From: an uncultured Lachnospiraceae bacterium
GTDB taxonomy: Bacteria > Bacillota > Clostridia > Lachnospirales > Lachnospiraceae
DNA: 38,743 bases
Direction of reading: 5' to 3'
Assembly (NCBI GenBank): GCA_902767135.1
Contig: CACXGE010000036.1
Location: forward strand, 1 to 38,743
The notes beneath the pieces were generated by a model that saw only the letters and a program-made list of their open reading frames with translations, had not been told where the DNA came from and ran no database searches. Both the position numbers and the translations under genes were made by a program. Below are positions 14,657 to 24,197 of the stretch, piece after piece. Positions within the stretch are counted from its first letter, which is position 1. Every line of letters starts with the position of its first letter.

Positions 14657-16225
14657 ATGAGTAAGTCAAGCAAGAAAAACGTACCGAAAAAAAACAGTAG
14701 CGTAAGGCCGTATACGGTAATGTGTACAGATTTATATCTATTGTGGATACTATTGGTATATCCTCTGTACTATGCAGATGGATACTTCCATTTGCCAGAG
14801 AGAAAGGCCACCTTTTGGTGCACTTCCACACTTATTTACATTGGTGTGACCTTGCTTGGGGTCATTATTACATATGTATCTACAAGGGATGAATGGAGCT
14901 TAGAACGTATTAAGAAGAATATCTCCATGACAGATATTTTCATGTTTGGATTCTTAATCAGCAATTTGATTGCCTTTGCATTAAGTGAAGATAAAACAAA
15001 TGCATGGACAGGAGCCGGAGCACGCTATTATGGGGCAAAGGTATTAATCTTAGTATGCATCAGTTATTTTCTGATTTCCCGATATGCTTGGGTAAATAGA
15101 GTATTTATCTGGGCTTTTTTGATTGGGGGGAATGGGGTCTGTTTGTTGGCTACTTTTGATTACTTTGGTATGGATGTGTTGGGGATAAATCAACAGATGC
15201 AGGCTAGTGATTGGTTAATGTTTATTTCAACTATGGGTAATGCAAATACCTGTGCTTCCTTTGTTACCATGGCTGTGGCTGGTGCAATTTGTTATTTTTG
15301 TGTAGCGAAAGATATGAAGTCTAAGGTGTTTGCAGGGATTAGTATTGTGAATTGTTCAGTAGCTTTGATTACAGCTCGTAGTGATAGTGCATTTGTGGGA
15401 ATTGCTGCGATTGGAGTGGTGTTGTGTGTTTTGATGTTTGTGAAGAAAATAGATGTTAAAACTATCGTTGGAATGGCAATGTTAGTTGATGTGGCATTTG
15501 TTGGATTGACAGTACTCAAAAGAATTTATCCACAAGCCTTTGGGTATGATCTGGGTATTCCACTGTTATTAATGAATGCCCAGGGGATTCTCATTGGATC
15601 TTTTATTGCTTTGATATTGATTTATGCAGTGACTTCCTATATAGAAAGAAAAAATATAACATTTTCAAAAAACACCATCAAAATGGTGTGTGTTGCGGGA
15701 GTATTTGTGCTCATAGGGATTGTAGTTGTGATACTGTCAAAAATTAATTTTATAGAAATGTTCAAGACGAGTATGGGATTAAGCGAAGGAGCGTTAGATG
15801 GAAATCGTGCCTATATATATAATAGAACCATAAGAGCTTACTCCCAGGCACCCATATTAAACAAACTTTTTGGATGTGGTCAGGCGTCTGTCAGTACATT
15901 ATTAAATCAGTGTTTTGGAGAAGAACTGGCATCTATGGGGATTTTAATTAACTCAGCTCACAATAATATACTGGATTATTTGATTATGGGGGGCTTGTTT
16001 GGTGCGATATGCTATTTAGGAATTCTTGTTTCAGAAATAAAAAAAGGGTTGAGTATGGTAAAAGAGAGTCCTATGATGATGGTGTTTACAGGCTGTGTTA
16101 TTGCCTACTTTGCACAGGGATTATTCAATATTGAACAATCCAATACAACCACAATATTTTGGGTATTGCTTGCGTGCATGGAGGCGATATGCAGACAGTA
16201 TGCAGTAAAAAAAGAGACTATGTAG
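14657..16225 (+). CDS. Wzy/O-antigen-ligase family membrane protein
   Basis: A 522-residue protein with about 12 membrane helices and a basic N-terminal tail. A long extracytoplasmic loop follows the middle helices (about residues 355-430), and then NSAHNNILDYLIMGGLFGAICYLGI, the Wzy_C-type signature (AHN...L..GL.G). Such proteins polymerise lipid-linked repeat units or ligate a finished glycan to an acceptor on the outer face of the membrane; which of the two cannot be told. ATG follows GGGAG by 7 bases. It is the first gene of the long glycan operon and the neighbouring initiation genes support a glycan role. Confidence 0.82.
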   Translation: MSKSSKKNVPKKNSSVRPYTVMCTDLYLLWILLVYPLYYADGYFHLPERKATFWCTSTLIYIGVTLLGVIITYVSTRDEWSLERIKKNISMTDIFMFGFLISNLIAFALSEDKTNAWTGAGARYYGAKVLILVCISYFLISRYAWVNRVFIWAFLIGGNGVCLLATFDYFGMDVLGINQQMQASDWLMFISTMGNANTCASFVTMAVAGAICYFCVAKDMKSKVFAGISIVNCSVALITARSDSAFVGIAAIGVVLCVLMFVKKIDVKTIVGMAMLVDVAFVGLTVLKRIYPQAFGYDLGIPLLLMNAQGILIGSFIALILIYAVTSYIERKNITFSKNTIKMVCVAGVFVLIGIVVVILSKINFIEMFKTSMGLSEGALDGNRAYIYNRTIRAYSQAPILNKLFGCGQASVSTLLNQCFGEELASMGILINSAHNNILDYLIMGGLFGAICYLGILVSEIKKGLSMVKESPMMMVFTGCVIAYFAQGLFNIEQSNTTTIFWVLLACMEAICRQYAVKKETM

Positions 16226-16249
16226 TGCTGGGAATCAGAAGGTAGGAAA

Positions 16250-18118
16250 ATGAATCAAAAAGATAATTGGCAAATAAATAAAAAATTAATCATCCGAAGA
16301 GGAATCCTTGTAACATATGATATTTTGGCTATGATTGTAGCCAGTGCATTTGCACTAATGCTAAGGTATGACTTCCATTATAGCGAAATTGAGGTTAGAT
16401 TTATAGACAATGCATGGAAGTATCTTCCATATAATATAGTTGCTACATTGATTATTTTTTATTTCTTTCGATTGTATCATAGTCTTTGGGCCTATGCCGG
16501 CATAACGGAAATGCAGAATGTAATTATTGCATGTATGCTAGGCAGTGGTGCACAGTTGCTGGGATTGCAGTGCCTTGATTGGTATATGCCGAGAAGTTAC
16601 TATTTCATGTATGCAGGAACCTTCGTAATGCTAATCCTTGCCAGCAGATTTATTTACAGATTTATACGTATGACCAAGCGACTACAGCGTCAGCGAAAAG
16701 CATGCACCAACGTGATGATTGTAGGGGCAGGAAATGCAGGGAATATGATTATCAAAGAAATTGTCACCAGCGGAAAAGTACAGATGAAAATCAAGTATAT
16801 TATCGATGATGACAGAAATAAATGGGGCAGTTACATCCACGGCATCAAGGTGGTGGGAGGACGTCAGCTGATTCCAGTACTTTCAGAAAAGATAGATGAG
16901 ATTATCATAGCCATGCCTGCAGTCAAGCGTTCAAAAGTAAAAGAAATTATTCAAGTTTGTAGAGAAACCAAGTGTGAAATTAAAACATTGCCGGGAATGT
17001 ATCAAATGATGAATGGCGATGTGATGGTGGAAAAGCTTCGAAAGGTTGAAATCGAAGACTTATTAGGACGTGAAACAGTTGAGATTGATTTAGAAGGTGT
17101 CATGAAATATGTGAAAAATAAGGTGGTGCTGGTCACAGGTGGTGGTGGTTCCATCGGTTCTGAAATCTGCCGTCAGATTGTGCAATATAAGCCAAAACAG
17201 CTGATTATTGTAGATATCTATGAAAACAATGCCTACGATATCCAGCAGGAGTTAACGGAAAAATATCCGGAGCTTAACTTGGTGGTGCTTATCGCCTCAG
17301 TGCGAAATACAGCACGTATGAACAAGATTTTTGCCACTTACCTACCGGATATTGTATATCATGCGGCAGCCCATAAGCATGTACCTCTGATGGAGGCCAG
17401 TCCCAACGAAGCTATCAAGAATAATGTATTAGGAACATTGAAAACAGTTCAGGCGGCAGACAAGTATGGCACAAAAAAATTCATTCTTATATCAACAGAC
17501 AAGGCGGTAAATCCCACAAATATTATGGGTGCTTCGAAACGTATGTGTGAAATGATTATCCAGACTTACAATAACCGTTCCAAAACAGAGTTTGCGGCAG
17601 TTCGTTTTGGAAACGTGCTGGGAAGCAATGGAAGTGTGGTGCCACTGTTTAAGAAACAGATTGAAAAGGGTGGTCCGGTAAAGGTTACCCATCCGGATAT
17701 CATTCGATATTTCATGACCATACCGGAGGCGGTCTCTTTGGTGCTACAGGCAGGTGCCAATGCCAAAGGCGGAGAAATTTTTGTACTGGATATGGGAGAA
17801 CCGGTAAAAATCCTGGATTTGGCAGAAAATATGATTCGGTTATCGGGATTGGAACCTTATGTGGATATCGATATCGAATTTACGGGACTTCGTCCAGGAG
17901 AAAAATTGTATGAGGAGCTTCTGATGGCAGAAGAGGGATTGCAAGGGACAGAACACGAGTTGATTCATATTGGAAAACCACTTGCTTTTGATGAAGAAGA
18001 ATTTATGGCGCAGATAGAAGAGTTAAAGAAGATTGTAAAGATGGAACCGGAAGCAATCAGAAAGACGATTCAGGAAATTGTTCCCACTTATCAGCCGAAG
18101 AATATTGGAGATTTGTAA
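16250..18118 (+). CDS. Membrane nucleotide-sugar 4,6-dehydratase (CapD/PglF type)
   Basis: A 622-residue protein with four or five N-terminal membrane helices (about 15-130), a CoA-binding-like Rossmann domain (about 145-265, starting VMIVGAGNAGNMI) and a C-terminal short-chain dehydrogenase domain (about 290-580). The latter has VTGGGGSIGSE (NAD-binding, 295-305), YHAAAHKHVPLMEAS and STDKAVNPTNIMGASKR, which are typical of UDP-GlcNAc 4,6-dehydratases such as WbpM and PglF. It would make the 4-keto-6-deoxy intermediate of a diamino or deoxy sugar. AGGTAGG precedes the start. No matching aminotransferase is visible in the window, so the end sugar is unknown. Confidence 0.9.
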   Translation: MNQKDNWQINKKLIIRRGILVTYDILAMIVASAFALMLRYDFHYSEIEVRFIDNAWKYLPYNIVATLIIFYFFRLYHSLWAYAGITEMQNVIIACMLGSGAQLLGLQCLDWYMPRSYYFMYAGTFVMLILASRFIYRFIRMTKRLQRQRKACTNVMIVGAGNAGNMIIKEIVTSGKVQMKIKYIIDDDRNKWGSYIHGIKVVGGRQLIPVLSEKIDEIIIAMPAVKRSKVKEIIQVCRETKCEIKTLPGMYQMMNGDVMVEKLRKVEIEDLLGRETVEIDLEGVMKYVKNKVVLVTGGGGSIGSEICRQIVQYKPKQLIIVDIYENNAYDIQQELTEKYPELNLVVLIASVRNTARMNKIFATYLPDIVYHAAAHKHVPLMEASPNEAIKNNVLGTLKTVQAADKYGTKKFILISTDKAVNPTNIMGASKRMCEMIIQTYNNRSKTEFAAVRFGNVLGSNGSVVPLFKKQIEKGGPVKVTHPDIIRYFMTIPEAVSLVLQAGANAKGGEIFVLDMGEPVKILDLAENMIRLSGLEPYVDIDIEFTGLRPGEKLYEELLMAEEGLQGTEHELIHIGKPLAFDEEEFMAQIEELKKIVKMEPEAIRKTIQEIVPTYQPKNIGDL

Positions 18119-18157
18119 ATGTTTAGCCTATGGCCGAACTGTTATGGAGATTTGTAA
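18106..18157. repeat. Partial palindromic repeat framed by 13-bp direct repeats
   Basis: TGGAGATTTGTAA occurs at 18106-18118 (the end of the dehydratase gene including its stop) and again at 18145-18157. Between them lies ATGTTTAGCCTATGGCCGAACTGTTA, a degenerate copy of the palindrome at 13281-13317. The arrangement looks like an insertion with target-site duplication, or a tandem duplication with later divergence (both copies are followed by TGTTT). Confidence 0.65.
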
Positions 18158-18226
18158 TTGTTTCGTATAGGTTCTGACATACATTAAGAAAAAAAGACAT
18201 ATGGTATAGCAAAGGGAGAAGATAAT

Positions 18227-18856
18227 ATGAATTTAAAAAAGAAAAATTATATGAAAATGAAACGAGTTGTGGATTTGATTCTGGGACTTGTGGCTTTGAT
18301 TATGTTATCGCCAGTGCTTCTTGTGTTATGTATGGCAATCAAAATTGATAGTAGGGGGCCTATTTTGTTTCGGCAAAAACGTGTGGGAATACACGTGACC
18401 TATTTTGAAATTTATAAATTCAGAACCATGAAGATTGACACTCCTAAGGACATGCCAACACATATGTTAAGCAACCCGGAGCAATACATTACCAGAGTGG
18501 GAAAGTTCTTGCGAAAATATTCCTTAGACGAGTTGCCACAGTTATTAAATATCATCAAAGGGGATATGAGCTTTGTAGGACCGCGTCCGGCTTTATGGAA
18601 TCAGGAAGATTTGATTCAGGAAAGGGAAAAATACCATGCCAATGATGTGTATCCAGGGTTAACCGGTTGGGCGCAGATTAATGGAAGGGATGAGTTGGAA
18701 ATTCCTGTAAAAGCCAGATTGGATGGTGACTATGTAGAAAACATGGGGCTGGCATTTGATATCAAGTGTATTCTGGGCACCTTTGGCTCGGTGGCAAAGG
18801 CAGACGGGGTAGTAGAAGGCGGAACAGGAAGAAAGAAAGACAGTAACGAGGATTAG
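18227..18856 (+). CDS. Undecaprenyl-phosphate phosphoglycosyl transferase (sugar transferase)
   Basis: A 209-residue monotopic phosphoglycosyl transferase of the PglC/WecA-unrelated class (bacterial sugar transferase family). A membrane hairpin (about 15-38) leads to RQKRVG and YKFRTM, the catalytic Asp-Glu pair in SLDELPQ (Asp101-Glu102), FVGPRPALW and YPGLTGWAQINGRDEL. It moves a sugar 1-phosphate from a UDP-sugar to undecaprenyl phosphate on the inner leaflet and so starts the glycan. With the dehydratase upstream the first sugar could be a UDP-GlcNAc-derived deoxy sugar. GGGAG lies 8 bases before the ATG. Confidence 0.92.
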   Translation: MNLKKKNYMKMKRVVDLILGLVALIMLSPVLLVLCMAIKIDSRGPILFRQKRVGIHVTYFEIYKFRTMKIDTPKDMPTHMLSNPEQYITRVGKFLRKYSLDELPQLLNIIKGDMSFVGPRPALWNQEDLIQEREKYHANDVYPGLTGWAQINGRDELEIPVKARLDGDYVENMGLAFDIKCILGTFGSVAKADGVVEGGTGRKKDSNED

Positions 18857-18857
18857 C

Positions 18858-20903
18858 ATGAATTTATTAATTACAGGGATAAATAGCTACATAGGAAATG
18901 CTTTTTTCGAATATGCTTGCAAGAAGGAAACCGAATGGAAGATTGCGAAGATAAGCCTACGGGGAGCATTGTGGAAAAAGGAGAACTTTTCCTGTTATGA
19001 TGTGATTTTGCATGTGGCGGGAAAAGCACATGCAGATGTAGGAAATGTATCCCAGGAAGTAAAAGAAGAATATTATAGGGTAAACAGAGACCTTACTTTG
19101 GAAATTGCCCAAAAGGCAAAAAGGGAAGGGGTAAAACAATTTATCTATCTTAGCAGTATGATTATCTACGGGGATAGCGCTCCGGTAGGAAAGACAAAGA
19201 TGATTCATGCAGATACTGTTCCATCACCGGACAATTTTTATGGAGACAGCAAATGGCAGGCAGATCAAGGGATTGCGGCAATGAATAGTGAAATGTTCAA
19301 AACTGCAGTGGTCCGCATTCCTATGGTGTATGGCAAAGGAAGTAAGGGGAATTACCCTATGCTGTCTAAAATAGCTGATAAGCTCAATATTTTCCCCGAC
19401 ATAGATAATCAGAGAAGTATGATTTACATTGAAAATCTGTGTGAATTTTTCAGAGAGATCATAGCGTATCAGGATTCAGGAATATTTCACCCGCAAAATC
19501 CGGAATACACGAAAACCTCAAAGATGGTTGCAACGATTGCAAAAGTACATGGAAAGAAGATGCACCTTACAAAGTGTTTGAATCCACTGGTACAGATTGC
19601 AGCACGAATTCCGGGGAAAATAGGAAAATTATGCAACAAAGCATTTGGAAATTCCTGTTATGATAAGGACATAAGCAGATACCGCAACAATGAATATCAA
19701 AAGTTCTCCTTTGAGGATTCTATAAAGAGGACAGAGGCTCCTTCAAAACTGAAAGCACTTATGACTGCTTCCGTAGCATCTATGATAGATTTGTTTAGTA
19801 TGGATAATATAAGGATTCTACAGCAACAGGGGTATGAGGTGGAAGTAGCAGCAAATTTTGAATTCGGCAGTATTACCAGCCAGAAAAGAGTGAAATCTTT
19901 TCAAGAAAAGCTGGTGAAGGAAGGGATAAAAGTATATCATGTTCCAATTCCCAGAAGTATTGGAGATATAAAGAATATCATCACTTCTTACAAACAATTA
20001 AAAAAAATCTGCAGAAGGGAACGATATGCCGTTGTACATACCCAGTCACCAATCGGCGGTGTTGTAGCAAGGCTGGCAGCTAAAGGATTGCGAAAAACAG
20101 GAACAAAAGTGGTATATACAGCACATGGATTCCATTTTTATCAGGGAGCTCCAAAGAAAAACAGGATGATTTTTTATACCATTGAGAAATTCTTTGCAAA
20201 GTATACGGACGTGCTGATTACCATTAATCAGGAAGATTATAATGTAGCACAAAAGTTTGCGACAAAAAGAGTGTGCTATGTTCCGGGAATCGGGATAGAG
20301 ATAGAGAAATTTCAAAAGAATTCCAACAATCGTTCAGAGCTTCGCAAAAAGCTTGGAATCAAAGAAACTGATTTTGTCGTACTAAGTGTAGGGCAGTTGT
20401 CTAAGAGAAAGAATCAGCAGATTATCATTCGTGCAATGGAAGAGTTGAAAGAACATGAGGAGATACGCTATGTCATCGTGGGCTTAGGAGAGTGCGAGGA
20501 GAGCGACAAAGAACTGATACAACAGTTAAAGTTAGACAAAAAAGTGATTCTTGCGGGATACCGGAGCGATATTAATGAGCTGCTTCATATGGCAGATTGC
20601 TTTGCATTTCCGTCTTTACAGGAGGGACTTCCGGTCGCCCTGATGGAAGCCATGGCAGCGGGACTACCTGTTGTATGCAGCAATATCCGCGGAAATAAGG
20701 ATTTAGTTACAGACAGGTTGCACGGAAGAGTCATAGAGTCCGGGGATGTGAAAGGATATGCCGATGCCATCTTAGAGATGAAAGAGAATCCGTCCCAGGC
20801 AGCATTGTATTGCAGGAATGCCGGGGAGAAAATCAAAGAATTTGGAAATAAAAAAGTCAGAAGCATAATGGAAGAGATATATAGGGAATTGGGAAGAACA
20901 TGA
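18858..20903 (+). CDS. Fusion of NAD-dependent epimerase and GT4 glycosyltransferase
   Basis: A 681-residue fusion. Residues 1-292 form an extended short-chain dehydrogenase/epimerase: ITGINSYIG (NAD-binding), YLSSMIIYGD and YGDSK (the YxxxK catalytic pair). Residues 299-681 form a GT-B fold glycosyltransferase of family 4, beginning LKALMTASVASMIDLFSMDN and containing VVHTQSPIGG, TAHGFHFYQG and PSLQEGLPVALMEAMAAG (the E-x7-E region). The epimerase half ends SFEDSIKRTE, where free-standing relatives normally stop, and the GT4 half begins where free-standing GT4 proteins start. Only about six residues link them. The start is one base after the sugar transferase gene, and the stop overlaps the next start (ATGA). 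Confidence 0.88.
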   Translation: MNLLITGINSYIGNAFFEYACKKETEWKIAKISLRGALWKKENFSCYDVILHVAGKAHADVGNVSQEVKEEYYRVNRDLTLEIAQKAKREGVKQFIYLSSMIIYGDSAPVGKTKMIHADTVPSPDNFYGDSKWQADQGIAAMNSEMFKTAVVRIPMVYGKGSKGNYPMLSKIADKLNIFPDIDNQRSMIYIENLCEFFREIIAYQDSGIFHPQNPEYTKTSKMVATIAKVHGKKMHLTKCLNPLVQIAARIPGKIGKLCNKAFGNSCYDKDISRYRNNEYQKFSFEDSIKRTEAPSKLKALMTASVASMIDLFSMDNIRILQQQGYEVEVAANFEFGSITSQKRVKSFQEKLVKEGIKVYHVPIPRSIGDIKNIITSYKQLKKICRRERYAVVHTQSPIGGVVARLAAKGLRKTGTKVVYTAHGFHFYQGAPKKNRMIFYTIEKFFAKYTDVLITINQEDYNVAQKFATKRVCYVPGIGIEIEKFQKNSNNRSELRKKLGIKETDFVVLSVGQLSKRKNQQIIIRAMEELKEHEEIRYVIVGLGECEESDKELIQQLKLDKKVILAGYRSDINELLHMADCFAFPSLQEGLPVALMEAMAAGLPVVCSNIRGNKDLVTDRLHGRVIESGDVKGYADAILEMKENPSQAALYCRNAGEKIKEFGNKKVRSIMEEIYRELGRT

Positions 20904-21805
20904 GAAAAGAAAAAGTTCTGGTTTTGATGTCAGCATACAATGGAGAAAAATATATCAGGGAGCAGGTAGAGAGCATTTTGAAGCAGAGCGAAGTGGAGGT
21001 TCACCTGCTCATAAGAGATGACGGATCTAAGGATGGTACGGTAGAGATATTAAAGTCTTATGAAAACTACAATGATATAGAAGTATATCAGGGCGGGAAT
21101 CTGGGGGCATGTCAAAGTTTCTTTGATTTAATGCAGCATGCCTCAACGGAATATTCTTATTACGCCTTTGCAGACCAGGATGATGTGTGGCAGAAGGACA
21201 AGCTAAAGGAAGCAATCCGGATGATGCAGGGCGAAAAAGAGGTACCGGTACTGTATTGTGGAAGCTATCAGCTGACAGACAGTGCGTTACATGAGCTTCC
21301 TGGAAGAAGAGCATCCGAAAAAAACATATCATTTGGAAATGCCCTGATAGAATCTAATTGTACCGGATGTACGGCTGTCTTTAATAAAAGACTGTTGGAA
21401 CTTGCAAAGCAGCAGATTCCCAGAGAAGCATATATGCATGACTGGTGGCTTTACCTTATGGCATCCGCTTTTGGTAAAGTTGTGTATGATGAAACACCGC
21501 ACATGATGTACAGACAGCATGGAAGTAATGTATTAGGTGGCAATACGGGAAAGATAAATCAGATTCAAAGAAGAATAAAGAATTTTAAAAATATGTCACA
21601 TTATGTACCTGCTCAGTTGGCTGAATTTGAAAGTATCTTCCGGGACAATCTGATAGAAGAACAAAAACATCTGATTCATTGTGTGACAAACCCCAATAAA
21701 CACCCATGGAAGAGGCTGAGCATAATCCGGGAGAAAGAGATTCGAAGGAATAGTGGAGTGGATGATTGGATTTATAAGGTGATGTTTCTTTTTTGGCGGT
21801 TGTGA
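20900..21805 (+). CDS. Family 2 glycosyltransferase (rhamnosyltransferase-like)
   Basis: A 301-residue GT-A enzyme without membrane helices. VLVLMSAYNGEKYIREQVES, IRDDGSKDGT and the DxD-type FADQDDVW are typical of GT2 enzymes annotated as alpha-L-rhamnosyltransferases; CTAVFNKRL and MHDWWLYLMA complete the pattern. It adds one sugar to the lipid-linked glycan in the cytoplasm. The ATGA overlap with the fusion gene indicates translational coupling. The donor sugar is uncertain since no dTDP-rhamnose genes are present in the window. Confidence 0.87.
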   Translation: MRKEKVLVLMSAYNGEKYIREQVESILKQSEVEVHLLIRDDGSKDGTVEILKSYENYNDIEVYQGGNLGACQSFFDLMQHASTEYSYYAFADQDDVWQKDKLKEAIRMMQGEKEVPVLYCGSYQLTDSALHELPGRRASEKNISFGNALIESNCTGCTAVFNKRLLELAKQQIPREAYMHDWWLYLMASAFGKVVYDETPHMMYRQHGSNVLGGNTGKINQIQRRIKNFKNMSHYVPAQLAEFESIFRDNLIEEQKHLIHCVTNPNKHPWKRLSIIREKEIRRNSGVDDWIYKVMFLFWRL

Positions 21806-21920
21806 AGATGTATTTGTGAAATTAATTAAGAGTGCACAATAGGGCACTTTATAATGTTTTAGTAGGTGTGTGTTAGAATAGATTGACTGATATGGAAGGT
21901 TTACGAAGAGGAAAATAGGG

Positions 21921-24158
21921 ATGAGTATACTTGGAAGTTTATATTGGAAAATGAGAAATTCATCATATTTGAATACGTTTAAAAAAATAGATGATATATT
22001 AAGAAAAATCTTAGGTCCTCACTATCAGACTACCATCAACAAATTAAAGCGGAGGATTCGTTGTGGCAGTATTAATAAGGCTTCTTTCAATATGAAAAAC
22101 GGGGATTATACTTTTCAGGATTTGATTTGGAACTATGATGAGAAAAGCCCTTTGCTTGAGAATTATCAGCCAAAGGTTAGTGTCATTGTACCAAATTATA
22201 ATCATGAACCATATTTAAGAGAACGTTTAGATTCCATCTATCATCAGACATATAAAAATTTTGAGGTAATACTCTTAGATGACTGTTCTAAGGATAACAG
22301 TAGAGCAGTGCTGGAGGAATATAGCAAGAAATATTCTGACAATACAAAAACACTATTTAATGAAGAAAATACAGGAATTGTATTTAAACAGTGGAAAAAG
22401 GGAATTGAGGCCGCAACAGGAGAACTGATTTGGATTGCAGAAAGTGATGATTACTGCGAAGAGAATTTTTTGGAGATTATGGTAGAAAAATTCAAATACG
22501 AATCCGTGAATCTTGCATTTGCAAGAAGTGTATTCATGACAAATGGAACAGAAACCTGGAATACAGAGGAATATATGTACAATATTCCGGGCTTCCAATG
22601 GAATAAGCCTTTTACCATGTCCTCTCATCTGATGGTTAGTCAGGCATTTGTAATAAAGAATCTGATACCAAATGTGAGCAGTGCAGTCTTTCGTAAGCCG
22701 GAAATTCTACCGGAAGAGCTGGATGAATTATGTAGTAGCATGAAGTTAAGCAGTGACTGGATATTTTATCTGTGGCTTATGCGTGGGGGATGTGTCTCCT
22801 ATACTAATGAAACCACCAATTATTACCGTATTCATGAAAACAGTACATCATTGAATGTACAGGCTACCAGCAGGTATTACAAAGAATATGAAATGGTATC
22901 TGAATATGTGGCGAGAAATTATGATGTGGATACCACTGTCTTTGAACGTATTGAAAAAGATTTATTAATGCATTACAAAGATATATCAAAGAAGGAAGAT
23001 ACGGAGACGGTCAAGGAAAATTACAGAGTTGATTTTTTAAAGGAAATTGCAAAGAAGAGAAATCTAAATGTAATTATGGCATGTTTCTCCCTACAGTCTG
23101 GTGGAGGTGAGACTTATCCATTATATTTGGCAAATGAACTGTATCGGCAAGGAGTTACAGTAACCGTATTGGACTTTCATTTGGAAAAAACGCAAAAAGA
23201 TATCAGGGAATTGTTAACCAAAGGTATTCCAATCGTAAGAATGAAAAAAAGTGATGATATTGGCAATATTCTGACGCATTTGGGTGCAGATGTGATACAT
23301 TCCCACCATGCATCTATTGATGAAATGTTAGGACAGTGGATTGGGAGCAATGAGTTTAAGACGAAGCAGGTGATTACCCTGCACGGAATGTATGAAGCAT
23401 TGTGGGCAGATGCAAGGAAGGCATTGATTGATACTGTCATGAAAAGCTGTAGTCACTTTGCATATATTGCAGATAAAAATTTGGAAGTATTTAAAGATAA
23501 TGGTGTAGAAGATTTTACAAAATTTGAAAAAGTACCTAATGGGTTGCCGCTTATAGAAACACATCCTATAGACAGAGAGGAACTACATATTGGGAAAGAT
23601 GCCTTTGTGTTTTGTCTGGTTAGTCGGGGAATTCCGGAAAAAGGCTGGGCAGAAGGTATAGAAGCAGTGACAAGAGCTCGTGAGAGTAGTGGCAAAGATA
23701 TTCATTTAGTCATTATCGGTGATGGAGAGATGAAGAAGAAATTAGAAAAGAGTGCTCCAACCTATGTTCACTTCACGGGTATACGCAAAAATGTGCGAGA
23801 CTATTTTGCCATGAGTGATATGGGATTTTTACCTACTAGATTTCAAGGAGAAAGTTATCCCCTAGTGGTGATAGAAAGTCTCCAGTGTGGAAAACCGGTA
23901 CTTGCCACGGATATTGCGGAGGTAAGAACACAGCTCACAGACCGGCAGGGGAATTTGGCAGGAGACTTGTTTACACTGAAAGATGGGGCACTAGATCTTA
24001 ATGAATTGGTAGAGAAAATTATCAAATATGCAAGTAATCAAGAAGAATATCATATGGTACAGCAAAGATGTAAGGTGGCTAGTGAGAAGTTTGATATTTC
24101 GGGGATTGCCAGGCGGTATTTAGAAATGTATGAAAATTGCAACAGTAGTGCAGAGTGA
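21921..24158 (+). CDS. Two-domain glycosyltransferase (GT2 plus GT4)
   Basis: A 745-residue fusion. After a short basic segment, residues about 84-330 are a GT2 domain with VSVIVPNYNHEPYLRERLDS, LLDDCSKDNS and WIAESDDYCE (DxD equivalent). Residues about 372-740 are a GT4 domain: NVIMACFSLQSGGGETYPLY, HSHHASIDEM, then FCLVSRGIPEKGW, and PTRFQGESYPLVVIESLQCG (E-x7-E region). One protein could thus add two successive sugars. The GT2 half resembles the GT2 at 27625. It follows a 115-base gap after the preceding gene, and AGAGGAAAA lies upstream of the ATG. Confidence 0.87.
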   Translation: MSILGSLYWKMRNSSYLNTFKKIDDILRKILGPHYQTTINKLKRRIRCGSINKASFNMKNGDYTFQDLIWNYDEKSPLLENYQPKVSVIVPNYNHEPYLRERLDSIYHQTYKNFEVILLDDCSKDNSRAVLEEYSKKYSDNTKTLFNEENTGIVFKQWKKGIEAATGELIWIAESDDYCEENFLEIMVEKFKYESVNLAFARSVFMTNGTETWNTEEYMYNIPGFQWNKPFTMSSHLMVSQAFVIKNLIPNVSSAVFRKPEILPEELDELCSSMKLSSDWIFYLWLMRGGCVSYTNETTNYYRIHENSTSLNVQATSRYYKEYEMVSEYVARNYDVDTTVFERIEKDLLMHYKDISKKEDTETVKENYRVDFLKEIAKKRNLNVIMACFSLQSGGGETYPLYLANELYRQGVTVTVLDFHLEKTQKDIRELLTKGIPIVRMKKSDDIGNILTHLGADVIHSHHASIDEMLGQWIGSNEFKTKQVITLHGMYEALWADARKALIDTVMKSCSHFAYIADKNLEVFKDNGVEDFTKFEKVPNGLPLIETHPIDREELHIGKDAFVFCLVSRGIPEKGWAEGIEAVTRARESSGKDIHLVIIGDGEMKKKLEKSAPTYVHFTGIRKNVRDYFAMSDMGFLPTRFQGESYPLVVIESLQCGKPVLATDIAEVRTQLTDRQGNLAGDLFTLKDGALDLNELVEKIIKYASNQEEYHMVQQRCKVASEKFDISGIARRYLEMYENCNSSAE

Positions 24159-24197
24159 AAAGGCATGAAGGGTCCAATAGGTTAGGAGGATAAGAAT

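Noticed and set aside
21831..21855. Small hairpin AGTGC/GCACT and TATAAT before the GT2-GT4 fusion
   Set aside because: The stem has only 5 bp and the TATAAT lacks a -35 at the right distance, so neither a terminator nor a promoter can be supported.
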